From contig JAWQEG010000135.1 in assembly GCA_033782935.1 (NCBI GenBank), positions 2,234,501 through 2,298,500 of the forward strand: 64,000 bases of DNA, written 5' to 3'. Below the pieces are notes generated by a model, which did not search any database, was not told the DNA's origin, and saw only the letters and a list, made by a program, of their open reading frames with translations. Each line of letters starts with the position of its first letter. The stretch's first letter is position 1. Below are positions 48,296 to 60,280 of the stretch, piece by piece. Made by a program: the position numbers and the translations under genes. The stretch comes from Petrolisthes cinctipes (taxonomy: Eukaryota > Arthropoda > Malacostraca > Decapoda > Porcellanidae).

Positions 48296-51200
48296 GTACA
48301 GATCACTTCTGGGACCCCTAAATATCGAATTTTCGGGTGTTTTGGGACTGAATTTGAGATATCGACTTTTTGGCACCTAAAAGATCGATTTTTAGCATGT
48401 TTTTAGCCTATATTTTGAAAATATTCTAGCACTGTACAGATTGCTTCTGGGACCCCAAAATATTGAATTTTCGGGTGTTTTGAGCCTGAATTTGAGATAT
48501 AAACGGGTACAGAAGATACATGTACATATTGAATTGGGGCACCAAAAATATCGATTTTCAGCATGTTTTGGGCCTGAATTTTGAAAATACTCTAACACGG
48601 AGTAGGCATGTACAGATCGCTACTGGGACCCCAAAATATCGAATTTTCGGGTGTTTAGGGCCAGAATTTGAGATATAAACGGGTACAGAAGATGCATGCA
48701 CATATCGACTTTTGGGCACCTAAAAGATCGATTTTCAGTATGTTTTTGGCCTGTATTTTGAAAATACTCTAACACGGAGTAGGCATGTACAGATACCTTC
48801 TGGGACCTCTAAATATCGAATTTTCGGGTGTTTTGGGACTGAATTTGATATATCGATTTTTTGGCACCTAAAATGTCGATTTTTAGCATGTTTTTAGCCT
48901 ATATTTTGAAAATATTCTAGCACTGTGTAGGCATGTACAGATTGCTTCTGGGACCCCAAAATATTGAATTTTCGGGTGTTTTCAGCCTGAATTTGAGATA
49001 TAAACGGGTACAGAAGATACATGCACATATTGACTTTGGGCACCAAAAATATCGATTTTCAGCATGTTTTGGGCCTGAATTTTGAAAATACTCTAACACG
49101 GAGTAGGCATTTAAAGATCGCTTCTGGGACCCCAAAATATTGAATTTTCGGGTGTTTTGAGCCGGAATTTGAGATATAAACGGGTACTGAAGATGCATGC
49201 ACATATCGACTTTTGTGCACCTAAAAGATCGATTTTCAGTATGTTTTGAGCCTGAATTTTGAAAATACTCTAACACGGAGTAGGCATGTACAGATCGCTT
49301 CTGGGACCCCTAAATATCGAATTTTCGGGTGTTTTGGGACTGAATTTGAGATATCGACTTTTTGGCACCTAAAAGATCGATTTTTAGCATGTTTTTAGCC
49401 TATATTTTGAAAATATTCTAGCACTGTACAGATTGCTTCTGGGACCCCAAAATATTGAATTTTCGGGTGTTTTGAGCCTGAATTTGAGATATAAACGGGT
49501 ACAGAAGATACATGTACATATTGACTTTGGGCACCAAAAATATCGATTTTCAGCATGTTTTGAGCCTGAATTTTGAAAATACTCTAACACGGAGTAGGCA
49601 TGTACAGATCGCTACTGGGACCCCAAAATATCGAATTTTCGGGTGTTTAGGGCCAGAATTTGAGATATAAACGGGTACAGAAGATGCATGCACATATCGA
49701 CTTTTGGGCACCTAAAAGATCGATTTTCAGTATGTTTTTGGCCTGTATTTTGAAAATACTCTAACACGGAGTAGGCATGTACAGATACCTTCTGGGACCT
49801 CTAAATATCGAATTTTCGGGTGTTTTGGGACTGAATTTGATATATCGATTTTTTGGCACCTAAAATGTCGATTTTTAGCATGTTTTTAGCCTATATTTTG
49901 AAAATATTCTAGCACTGTGTAGGCATGTACAGATTGCTTCTGGGACCCCAAAATATTGAATTTTAGGGTGTTTTGAGCCTGAATTTGAGATATAAACGGG
50001 TACTGAAGATGCATGCACATATCGACTTTTGTGCACCTAAAAGAACGATTTTCAGTATGTTTTGAGCATGTATTTTGAAAATACTCTAACACAGAGTAGG
50101 CATGTACAGATCGCTTCTGGGACCCCTAAATATCGAATTTTCGGGTGTTTTGGGACTGAATTTGAGATATCGACTTTTTGGCACCTAAAAGATCGATTTT
50201 TAGCATGTTTTTAGCCTATATTTTGAAAATATTCTAGCACTGTACAGATTGCTTCTGGGACCCCAAAATATTGAATTTTCGGGTGTTTTGAGCCTGAATT
50301 TGAGATATAAACGGGTACAGAAGATACATGCACATATTGACTTTGGGCATCTAAAATATCGATTTTCAGCATGTTTTGGGCCTGTATTTTGAAAATACTC
50401 TAACACTGAGTACAGATTGCTTCTGGGACCCCAAAATATTGAATTTTCGGGTGTTTTGAGCCTGAATTTGAGATATAAACGGGTACAGAAGATGCATGCA
50501 CATATTGACTTTGGGCATCTAAAATATCGATTTTCAGCATGTTTTGGGCCTGTATTTTGAAAATACTCTAACACTGAGTAGGCATGTACAGATTGCTTCT
50601 GGGACCCCAAAATATTGAATTTTCGGGTGTTTTGAGCCTGAATTTGAGATATAAACGGGTACTGAAGATGCATGCACATATCGACTTTTGTGCACCTAAA
50701 AGATCGATTTTCAGTATGTTTTGAGCATGTATTTTGAAAATACTCTAACACGTAGTAGGCATGTACAGATTGCTTCTGGGACCCCTAAATATCGAATTTT
50801 CGGGTGTTTTGGGACTGAATTTGAGATATCGACTTTTTGGCACCTAAAAGATCGATTTTTAGCATGTTTTTAGCCTATATTTTGAAAATATTCTAGCACT
50901 ACAGATTGCTTCTGGGACCCCAAAATATTGAATTTTCGGGTGTTTTGAGCCTGAATTTGAGATATAAACGGGTACAGAAGATACATGCACATATTGACTT
51001 TGGGCATCTGAAATATCGATTTTCAGCATGTTTTGGGCCTGTATTTTGAAAATACTCTAACACTGAGTAGGCATTTAAAGATCGCTTCTGGGACCCCAAA
51101 ATATTGAATTTTCGGGTGTTTTGAGCCTGAATTTGAGATATAAACGGGTACTGAAGATGCATGCACATATCGACTTTTGTGCACCTAAAAGATCGATTTT

Positions 51201-51576
51201 CAGTATGTTTTGAGCATGTATTTTGAAAATGCTCTAACACGGAGTAGGCATGTACAGATCGCTTCTGGGACCCCTAAATATCGAATTTTCGGGTGTTTTG
51301 GGACTGAATTTCTGATATCGACTTTTTGGCACCTAAAAGATCGATTTTTAGCATGTTTTTAGCCTATATTTTGAAAATATTCTAGCACTGAGTAGGCATG
51401 TACAGATTGCTTCTGGGACCCCAAAATATTGAATTTTCGGGTGTTTTGAGCCTGAATTTGAGATATAAACGGGTACAGAAGATACATGCACATATCGACT
51501 TTTGGGCACCTAAAAGATCGATTTTCAGTATGTTTTTGGCCTGTATTTTGAAAATACTCTAACACGGAGTAGGCAT
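48296..51576 (+). repeat. Subfamily HOR mixture, including partial octamer module
   Basis: B and C* (48434, gaattgggg), A, then the E-C-F-B-C*-A hexamer (48787-49778), E, F (49927, ttttagggtg, agaacgattt), and B-D168-D-like-F-B136 (50104-50898), then D', F, B148 (atttctgatatcg) and a C/A chimera (51400). The module at 50104 lacks the B-C-F that leads the full 1286-bp copies. Confidence 0.84.
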
Positions 51577-54500
51577 GTACAGATACCTTCTGGGACCTCT
51601 AAATATCGAATTTTCGGGTGTTTTGGGACTGAATTTGATATATCGATTTTTTGGCACCTAAAATGTCGATTTTTAGCATGTTTTTAGCCTATATTTTGAA
51701 AATATTCTAGCACTACAGATTGCTTCTGGGACCCCAAAATATTGAATTTTCGGGTGTTTTGAGCCTGAATTTGAGATATAAACGGGTACAGAAGATACAT
51801 GCACATATTGACTTTGGGCATCTGAAATATCGATTTTCAGCATGTTTTGGGCCTGTATTTTGAAAATACTCTAACACTGAGTAGGCATTTAAAGATCGCT
51901 TCTGGGACCCCAAAATATTGAATTTTCGGGTGTTTTGAGCCGGAATTTGAGATATAAACGGGTACTGAAGATGCATGCACATATCGACTTTTGTGCACCT
52001 AAAAGATCGATTTTCAGTATGTTTTGAGCATGTATTTTGAAAATGCTCTAACACGGAGTAGGCATGTACAGATCGCTTCTGGGACCCCTAAATATCGAAT
52101 TTTCGGGTGTTTTGGGACTGAATTTCAGATATCGACTTTTTGGCACCTAAAAGATCGATTTTTAGCATGTTTTTAGCCTATATTTTGAAAATATTCTAGC
52201 ACTGAGTAGGCATGTACAGATTGCTTCTGGGACCCCAAAATATTGAATTTTCGGGTGTTTTGAGCCTGAATTTGAGATATAAACGGGTACAGAAGATACA
52301 TGTACATATTGACTTTGGGCACCAAAAATATCGATTTTCAGCATGTTTTGGGCCTGAATTTTGAAAATACTCTAACACGGAGTAGGCATGTACAGATCGC
52401 TACTGGGACCCCAAAATATCGAATTTTCGGGTGTTTAGGGCCAGAATTTGAGATATAAACGGGTACAGAAGATGCATGCACATATCGACTTTTGGGCACC
52501 TAAAAGATCGATTTTCAGTATGTTTTTGGCCTGTATTTTGAAAATACTCTAACACGGAGTAGGCATGTACAGATACCTTCTGGGACCTCTAAATATCGAA
52601 TTTTCGGGTGTTTTGGGACTGAATTTGATATATCGATTTTTTGGCACCTAAAATGTCGATTTTTAGCATGTTTTTAGCCTATATTTTGAAAATATTCTAG
52701 CACTACAGATTGCTTCTGGGACCCCAAAATATTGAATTTTCGGGTGTTTTGAGCCTGAATTTGAGATATAAACGGGTACAGAAGATACATGCACATATTG
52801 ACTTTGGGCATCTGAAATATCGATTTTCAGCATGTTTTGGGCCTGTATTTTGAAAATACTCTAACACTGAGTAGGCATTTAAAGATCGCTTCTGGGACCC
52901 CAAAATATTGAATTTTCGGGTGTTTTGAGCCGGAATTTGAGATATAAACGGGTACTGAAGATGCATGCACATATCGACTTTTGTGCACCTAAAAGATCGA
53001 TTTTCAGTATGTTTTGAGCATGTATTTTGAAAATGCTCTAACACGGAGTAGGCATGTACAGATCGCTTCTGGGACCCCTAAATATCGAATTTTCGGGTGT
53101 TTTGGGACTGAATTTCAGATATCGACTTTTTGGCACCTAAAAGATCGATTTTTAGCATGTTTTTAGCCTATATTTTGAAAATATTCTAGCACTGAGTAGG
53201 CATGTACAGATTGCTTCTGGGACCCCAAAATATTGAATTTTCGGGTGTTTTGAGCCTGAATTTGAGATATAAACGGGTACAGAAGATACATGTACATATT
53301 GACTTTGGGCACCAAAAATATCGATTTTCAGCATGTTTTGGGCCTGAATTTTGAAAATACTCTAACACGGAGTAGGCATGTACAGATCGCTACTGGGACC
53401 CCAAAATATCGAATTTTCGGGTGTTTAGGGCCAGAATTTGAGATATAAACGGGTACAGAAGATGCATGCACATATCGACTTTTGGGCACCTAAAAGATCG
53501 ATTTTCAGTATGTTTTTGGCCTGTATTTTGAAAATACTCTAACACGGAGTAGGCATGTACAGATACCTTCTGGGACCTCTAAATATCGAATTTTCGGGTG
53601 TTTTGGGACTGAATTTGATATATCGATTTTTTGGCACCTAAAATGTCGATTTTTAGCATGTTTTTAGCCTATATTTTGAAAATATTCTAGCACTACAGAT
53701 TGCTTCTGGGACCCCAAAATATTGAATTTTCGGGTGTTTTGAGCCTGAATTTGAGATATAAACGGGTACAGAAGATACATGCACATATTGACTTTGGGCA
53801 TCTGAAATATCGATTTTCAGCATGTTTTGGGCCTGTATTTTGAAAATACTCTAACACTGAGTAGGCATTTAAAGATCGCTTCTGGGACCCCAAAATATTG
53901 AATTTTCGGGTGTTTTGAGCCGGAATTTGAGATATAAACGGGTACTGAAGATGCATGCACATATCGACTTTTGTGCACCTAAAAGATCGATTTTCAGTAT
54001 GTTTTGAGCATGTATTTTGAAAATGCTCTAACACGGAGTAGGCATGTACAGATCGCTTCTGGGACCCCTAAATATCGAATTTTCGGGTGTTTTGGGACTG
54101 AATTTCAGATATCGACTTTTTGGCACCTAAAAGATCGATTTTTAGCATGTTTTTAGCCTATATTTTGAAAATATTCTAGCACTGAGTAGGCATGTACAGA
54201 TTGCTTCTGGGACCCCAAAATATTGAATTTTCGGGTGTTTTGAGCCTGAATTTGAGATATAAACGGGTACAGAAGATACATGTACATATTGACTTTGGGC
54301 ACCAAAAATATCGATTTTCAGCATGTTTTGGGCCTGAATTTTGAAAATACTCTAACACGGAGTAGGCATGTACAGATCGCTACTGGGACCCCAAAATATC
54401 GAATTTTCGGGTGTTTAGGGCCAGAATTTGAGATATAAACGGGTACAGAAGATGCATGCACATATCGACTTTTGGGCACCTAAAAGATCGATTTTCAGTA

Positions 54501-55359
54501 TGTTTTTGGCCTGTATTTTGAAAATACTCTAACACGGAGTAGGCATGTACAGATACCTTCTGGGACCTCTAAATATCGAATTTTCGGGTGTTTTGGGACT
54601 GAATTTGATATATCGATTTTTTGGCACCTAAAATGTCGATTTTTAGCATGTTTTTAGCCTATATTTTGAAAATATTCTAGCACTACAGATTGCTTCTGGG
54701 ACCCCAAAATATTGAATTTTCGGGTGTTTTGAGCCTGAATTTGAGATATAAACGGGTACAGAAGATACATGCACATATTGACTTTGGGCATCTGAAATAT
54801 CGATTTTCAGCATGTTTTGGGCCTGTATTTTGAAAATACTCTAACACTGAGTAGGCATTTAAAGATCGCTTCTGGGACCCCAAAATATTGAATTTTCGGG
54901 TGTTTAGGGCCAGAATTTGAGATATAAACGGGTACTGAAGATGCATGCACATATCGACTTTTGTGCACCTAAAAGATCGATTTTCAGTATGTTTTGAGCA
55001 TGTATTTTGAAAATGCTCTAACACGGAGTAGGCATGTACAGATCGCTTCTGGGACCCCTAAATATCGAATTTTCGGGTGTTTTGGGACTGAATTTGAGAT
55101 ATCGACTTTTTGGCACCTAAAAGATCGATTTTTAGCATGTTTTTAGCCTATATTTTGAAAATATTCTAGCACTGAGTAGGCATGTACAGATTGCTTCTGG
55201 GACCCCAAAATATTGAATTTTCGGGTGTTTTGAGCCTGAATTTGAGATATAAACGGGTACAGAAGATACATGTACATATTGACTTTGGGCACCAAAAATA
55301 TCGATTTTCAGCATGTTTTGGGCCTGAATTTTGAAAATACTCTAACACGGAGTAGGCAT
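51577..55359 (+). repeat. 990-bp hexamer D'-F-B148-C*-A-E136, tandem copies
   Basis: Three complete 990-bp periods begin at 51713, 52703 and 53693, and a fourth starts at 54683. All carry gcatctgaaatatcg, catttaaagatcgc, gagccggaat, aaaatgctc, atttcagatatcg, catgtacat, gctactggg, gatatatcg and the 12-bp junction loss in E. I saw no difference among the three complete copies. The fourth changes to gtttagggccag in F (54859) and back to atttgagatatcg in B (55036). Confidence 0.92.
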
Positions 55360-56027
55360 GTACAGATCGCTACTGGGACCCCAAAATATCGAATTTTCGG
55401 GTGTTTAGGGCCAGAATTTGAGATATAATCGGGTACTGAAGATGCATGCACATATCGACTTTTGTGCACCTAAAAGATCGATTTTCAGTATGTTTTGAGC
55501 ATGTATTTTGAAAATACTCTAACACGGAGTAGGCATGTACAGATCGCTTCTGGGACCCCTAAATATCGAATTTTCGGGTGTTTTGGGACTGAATTTGAGA
55601 TATCGACTTTTTGGCACCTAAAAGATCGATTTTTAGCATGTTTTTAGCCTATATTTTGAAAATATTCTAGCACTGTACAGATTGCTTCTGGGACCCCAAA
55701 ATATTGAATTTTCGGGTGTTTTGAGCCTGAATTTGAGATATAAACGGGTACAGAAGATACATGTACATATTGACTTTGGGCACCAAAAATATCGATTTTC
55801 AGCATGTTTTGGGCCTGAATTTTGAAAATACTCTAACACGGAGTAGGCATGTACAGATCGCTACTGGGACCCCAAAATATCGAATTTTCGGGTGTTTAGG
55901 GCCAGAATTTGAGATATAAACGGGTGCAGAAGATGCATGCACATATCGACTTTTGGGCACCTAAAAGATCGATTTTCAGTATGTTTTTGGCCTGTATTTT
56001 GAAAATACTCTAACACGGAGTAGGCAT
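55360..56027 (+). repeat. A/F chimera followed by B-C*-A
   Basis: The unit at 55360 starts as the subfamily A (gctactggg, tttagggccag) and changes to F (aatcgggtactgaag, ttttgtgcacc, gttttgagcatg). B138 (55537), C* (55675) and A (55851, gggtgcag) follow. Confidence 0.83.
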
Positions 56028-58316
56028 GTACAGATACCTTCTGGGACCTCTAAATATCGAATTTTCGGGTGTTTTGGGACTGAATTTGATATATCGATTT
56101 TTTGGCACCTAAAATGTCGATTTTTAGCATGTTTTTAGCCTATATTTTGAAAATATTCTAGCACTGTGTAGGCATGTACAGATTGCTTCTGGGACCCCAA
56201 AATATTGAATTTTCGGGTGTTTTGAGCCTGAATTTGAGATATAAACGGGTACTGAAGATGCATGCACATATCGACTTTTGTGCACCTAAAAGAACGATTT
56301 TCAGTATGTTTTGAGCATGTATTTTGAAAATACTCTAACACGGAGTAGGCATGTACAGATCGCTTCTGGGACCCCTAAATATCGAATTTTCGGGTGTTTT
56401 GGGACTGAATTTGAGATATCGACTTTTTGGCACCTAAAAGATCGATTTTTAGCATGTTTTTAGCTTATATTTTGAAAATATTCTAGCACTGTACAGATTG
56501 CTTCTGGGACCCCAAAATATTGAATTTTCGGGTGTTTTTAGCCTGAATTTGAGATATAAACGGGTACAGAAGATACATGCACATATTGACTTTGGGCACC
56601 AAAAATATCGATTTTCAGCATGTTTTGGGCCTGAATTTTGAAAATACTCTAACACTGAGTAGGCATGTACAGATTGCTTCTGGGACCCCAAAATATTGAA
56701 TTTTCGGGTGTTTTGAGCCTGAATTTGAGATATAAACGGGTACTGAAGATGCATGCACATATCGACTTTTGTGCACCTAAAAGATCGATTTTCAGTATGT
56801 TTTGAACATGTATTTTGAAAATACTCTAACACAGAGTAGGCATGTACAGATCGCTTCTGGGACCCCTAAATATCGAATTTTCGGGTGTTTTGGGACTGAA
56901 TTTGAGATATCGACTTTTTGGCACCTAAAAGATCGATTTTTAGCATGTTTTTAGCCTATATTTTGAAAATATTCTAGCACTGTACAGATTGCTTCTGGGA
57001 CCCCAAAATATTGAATTTTCGGGTGTTTTGAGCCTGAATTTGAGATATAAACGGGTACAGAAGATACATGCACATATTGACTTTGGGCATCTAAAATATC
57101 GATTTTCAGCATGTTTTGGGCCTGTATTTTGAAAATACTCTAACACTGAGTACAGATTGCTTCTGGGACCCCAAAATATTGAATTTTCGGGTGTTTTGAG
57201 CCTGAATTTGAGATATAAACGGGTACAGAAGATGCATGCACATATTGACTTTGGGCATCTAAAATATCGATTTTCAGCATGTTTTGGGCCTGTATTTTGA
57301 AAATACTCTAACACTGAGTAGGCATGTACAGATTGCTTCTGGGACCCCAAAATATTGAATTTTCGGGTGTTTTGAGCCTGAATTTGAGATATAAACGGGT
57401 ACTGAAGATGCATGCACATATCGACTTTTGTGCACCTAAAAGATCGATTTTCAGTATGTTTTGAGCATGTATTTTGAAAATACTCTAACACGTAGTAGGC
57501 ATGTACAGATCGCTTCTGGGACCCCTAAATATCGAATTTTCGGGTGTTTTGGGACTGAATTTGAGATATCGACTTTTTGGCACCTAAAAGATCGATTTTT
57601 AGCATGTTTTTAGCCTATATTTTGAAAATATTCTAGCACTACAGATTGCTTCTGGGACCCCAAAATATTGAATTTTCGGGTGTTTTGAGCCTGAATTTGA
57701 GATATAAACGGGTACAGAAGATACATGCACATATTGACTTTGGGCATCTGAAATATCGATTTTCAGCATGTTTTGGGCCTGTATTTTTAAAATACTCTAA
57801 CACTGAGTAGGCATGTACATATTGCTTCTGGGACCCCAAAATATTGAATTTTCGGGTGTTTTGAGCCTGAATTTGAGATATAAACGGGTACTGAAGATGC
57901 ATGCACATATCGACTTTTGTGCACCTAAAAGATCGATTTTCAGTATGTTTTGAGCATGTATTTTGAAAATGCTCTAACACGGAGTAGGCATGTACAGATC
58001 GCTTCTGGGACCCCTAAATATCGAATTTTCGGGTGTTTTGGGACTGAATTTGATATATCGACTTTTTGGCACCAAAAATATCGATTTTCAGCATGTTTTG
58101 GGCCTGAATTTTGAAAATACTCTAACACGGAGTAGGCATGTACAGATCGCTACTGGGACCCCAAAATATCGAATTTTCGGGTGTTTAGGGCCAGAATTTG
58201 AGATATAAACGGGTACAGAAGATGCATGCACATATCGACTTTTGGGCACCTAAAAGATCGATTTTCAGTATGTTTTTGGCCTGTATTTTGAAAATACTCT
58301 AACACGGAGTAGGCAT
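56028..58316 (+). repeat. 2289-bp block, tandem copy 1 (contains octamer module)
   Basis: Order is E, F (agaacgattt), the 1286-bp octamer (56353-57638), D', F, a short B/C chimera (57992) and A (58140). The next copy begins at 58317. The B at 56353 has gcttatatt; D' has gtatttttaaaatac and gtacatattgc. Confidence 0.87.
57992..58139 (+). repeat. Short B/C chimeric monomer (148 bp)
   Basis: The 5' part is B (gacccctaaatatcg, ttttgggactg, gatatatcgactttttggcacc) and the 3' part is C (caaaaatatcgattttcagc, gggcctgaattttg, cacggagtaggcat). The switch lies at or just after ggcacc. The 29-bp segment is absent, so length is 148 bp although the tail is that of a long class. Confidence 0.87.
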
Positions 58317-60280
58317 GTACAGATACCTTCTGGGACCTCTAAATATCGAATTTTCGGGTGTTTTGGGACTGAATTTGATATATCGATTTTTTGGCACCTA
58401 AAATGTCGATTTTTAGCATGTTTTTAGCCTATATTTTGAAAATATTCTAGCACTGTGTAGGCATGTACAGATTGCTTCTGGGACCCCAAAATATTGAATT
58501 TTCGGGTGTTTTGAGCCTGAATTTGAGATATAAACGGGTACTGAAGATGCATGCACATATCGACTTTTGTGCACCTAAAAGAACGATTTTCAGTATGTTT
58601 TGAGCATGTATTTTGAAAATACTCTAACACGGAGTAGGCATGTACAGATCGCTTCTGGGACCCCTAAATATCGAATTTTCGGGTGTTTTGGGACTGAATT
58701 TGAGATATCGACTTTTTGGCACCTAAAAGATCGATTTTTAGCATGTTTTTAGCCTATATTTTGAAAATATTCTAGCACTGTACAGATTGCTTCTGGGACC
58801 CCAAAATATTGAATTTTCGGGTGTTTTTAGCCTGAATTTGAGATATAAACGGGTACAGAAGATACATGCACATATTGACTTTGGGCACCAAAATTATCAA
58901 TTTTCAGCATGTTTTGGGCCTGAATTTTGAAAATACTCTAACACTGAGTAGGCATGTACAGATTGCTTCTGGGACCCCAAAATATTGAATTTTCGGGTGT
59001 TTTGAGCCTGAATTTGAGATATAAACGGGTACTGAAGATGCATGCACATATCGACTTTTGTGCACCTAAAAGATCGATTTTCAGTATGTTTTGAACATGT
59101 ATTTTGAAAATACTCTAACACAGAGTAGGCATGTACAGATCGCTTCTGGGACCCCTAAATATCGAATTTTCGGGTGTTTTGGGACTGAATTTGAGATATC
59201 GACTTTTTGGCACCTAAAAGATCGATTTTTAGCATGTTTTTAGCCTATATTTTGAAAATATTCTAGCACTGTACAGATTGCTTCTGGGACCCCAAAATAT
59301 TGAATTTTCGGGTGTTTTGAGCCTGAATTTGAGATATAAACGGGTACAGAAGATACATGCACATATTGACTTTGGGCATCTAAAATATCGATTTTCAGCA
59401 TGTTTTGGGCCTGTATTTTGAAAATACTCTAACACTGAGTACAGATTGCTTCTGGGACCCCAAAATATTGAATTTTCGGGTGTTTTGAGCCTGAATTTGA
59501 GATATAAACGGGTACAGAAGATGCATGCACATATTGACTTTGGGCATCTAAAATATCGATTTTCAGCATGTTTTGGGCCTGTATTTTGAAAATACTCTAA
59601 CACTGAGTAGGCATGTACAGATTGCTTCTGGGACCCCAAAATATTGAATTTTCGGGTGTTTTGAGCCTGAATTTGAGATATAAACGGGTACTGAAGATGC
59701 ATGCACATATCGACTTTTGTGCACCTAAAAGATCGATTTTCAATATGTTTTGAGCATGTATTTTGAAAATACTCTAACACGTAGTAGGCATGTACAGATC
59801 GCTTCTGGGACCCCTAAATATCGAATTTTCGGGTGTTTTGGGACTGAATTTCAGATATCGACTTTTTGGCACCTAAAAGATCGATTTTTAGCATGTTTTT
59901 AGCCTATATTTTGAAAATATTCTAGCACTACAGATTGCTTTTGGGACCCCAAAATATTGAATTTTCGGGTGTTTTGAGCCTGAATTTGAGATATAAACGG
60001 GTACAGAAGATACATGCACATATTGACTTTGGGCATCTGAAATATCGATTTTCAGCATGTTTTGGGCCTGTATTTTGAAAATACTCTAACACTGAGTAGG
60101 CATGTACAGATTGCTTCTGGGACCCCAAAATATTGAATTTTCGGGTGTTTTGAGCCTGAATTTGAGATATAAACGGGTACTGAAGATGCATGCACATATC
60201 GACTTTTGTGCACCTAAAAGATCGATTTTCAATATGTTTTGAGCATGTATTTTGAAAATACTCTAACACGGAGTAGGCAT
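58317..60280 (+). repeat. 2289-bp block, tandem copy 2 (E-F-octamer-D'-F)
   Basis: This matches 56028-57991 at +2289 bp, with the octamer at 58642-59927. Private changes are aaattatcaatttt near 58892, caatatg in two F units (near 59742 and 60230) and gcttttggg near 59938. The B/C chimera of copy 1 has no equivalent here; a normal B138 and C follow. Confidence 0.86.
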
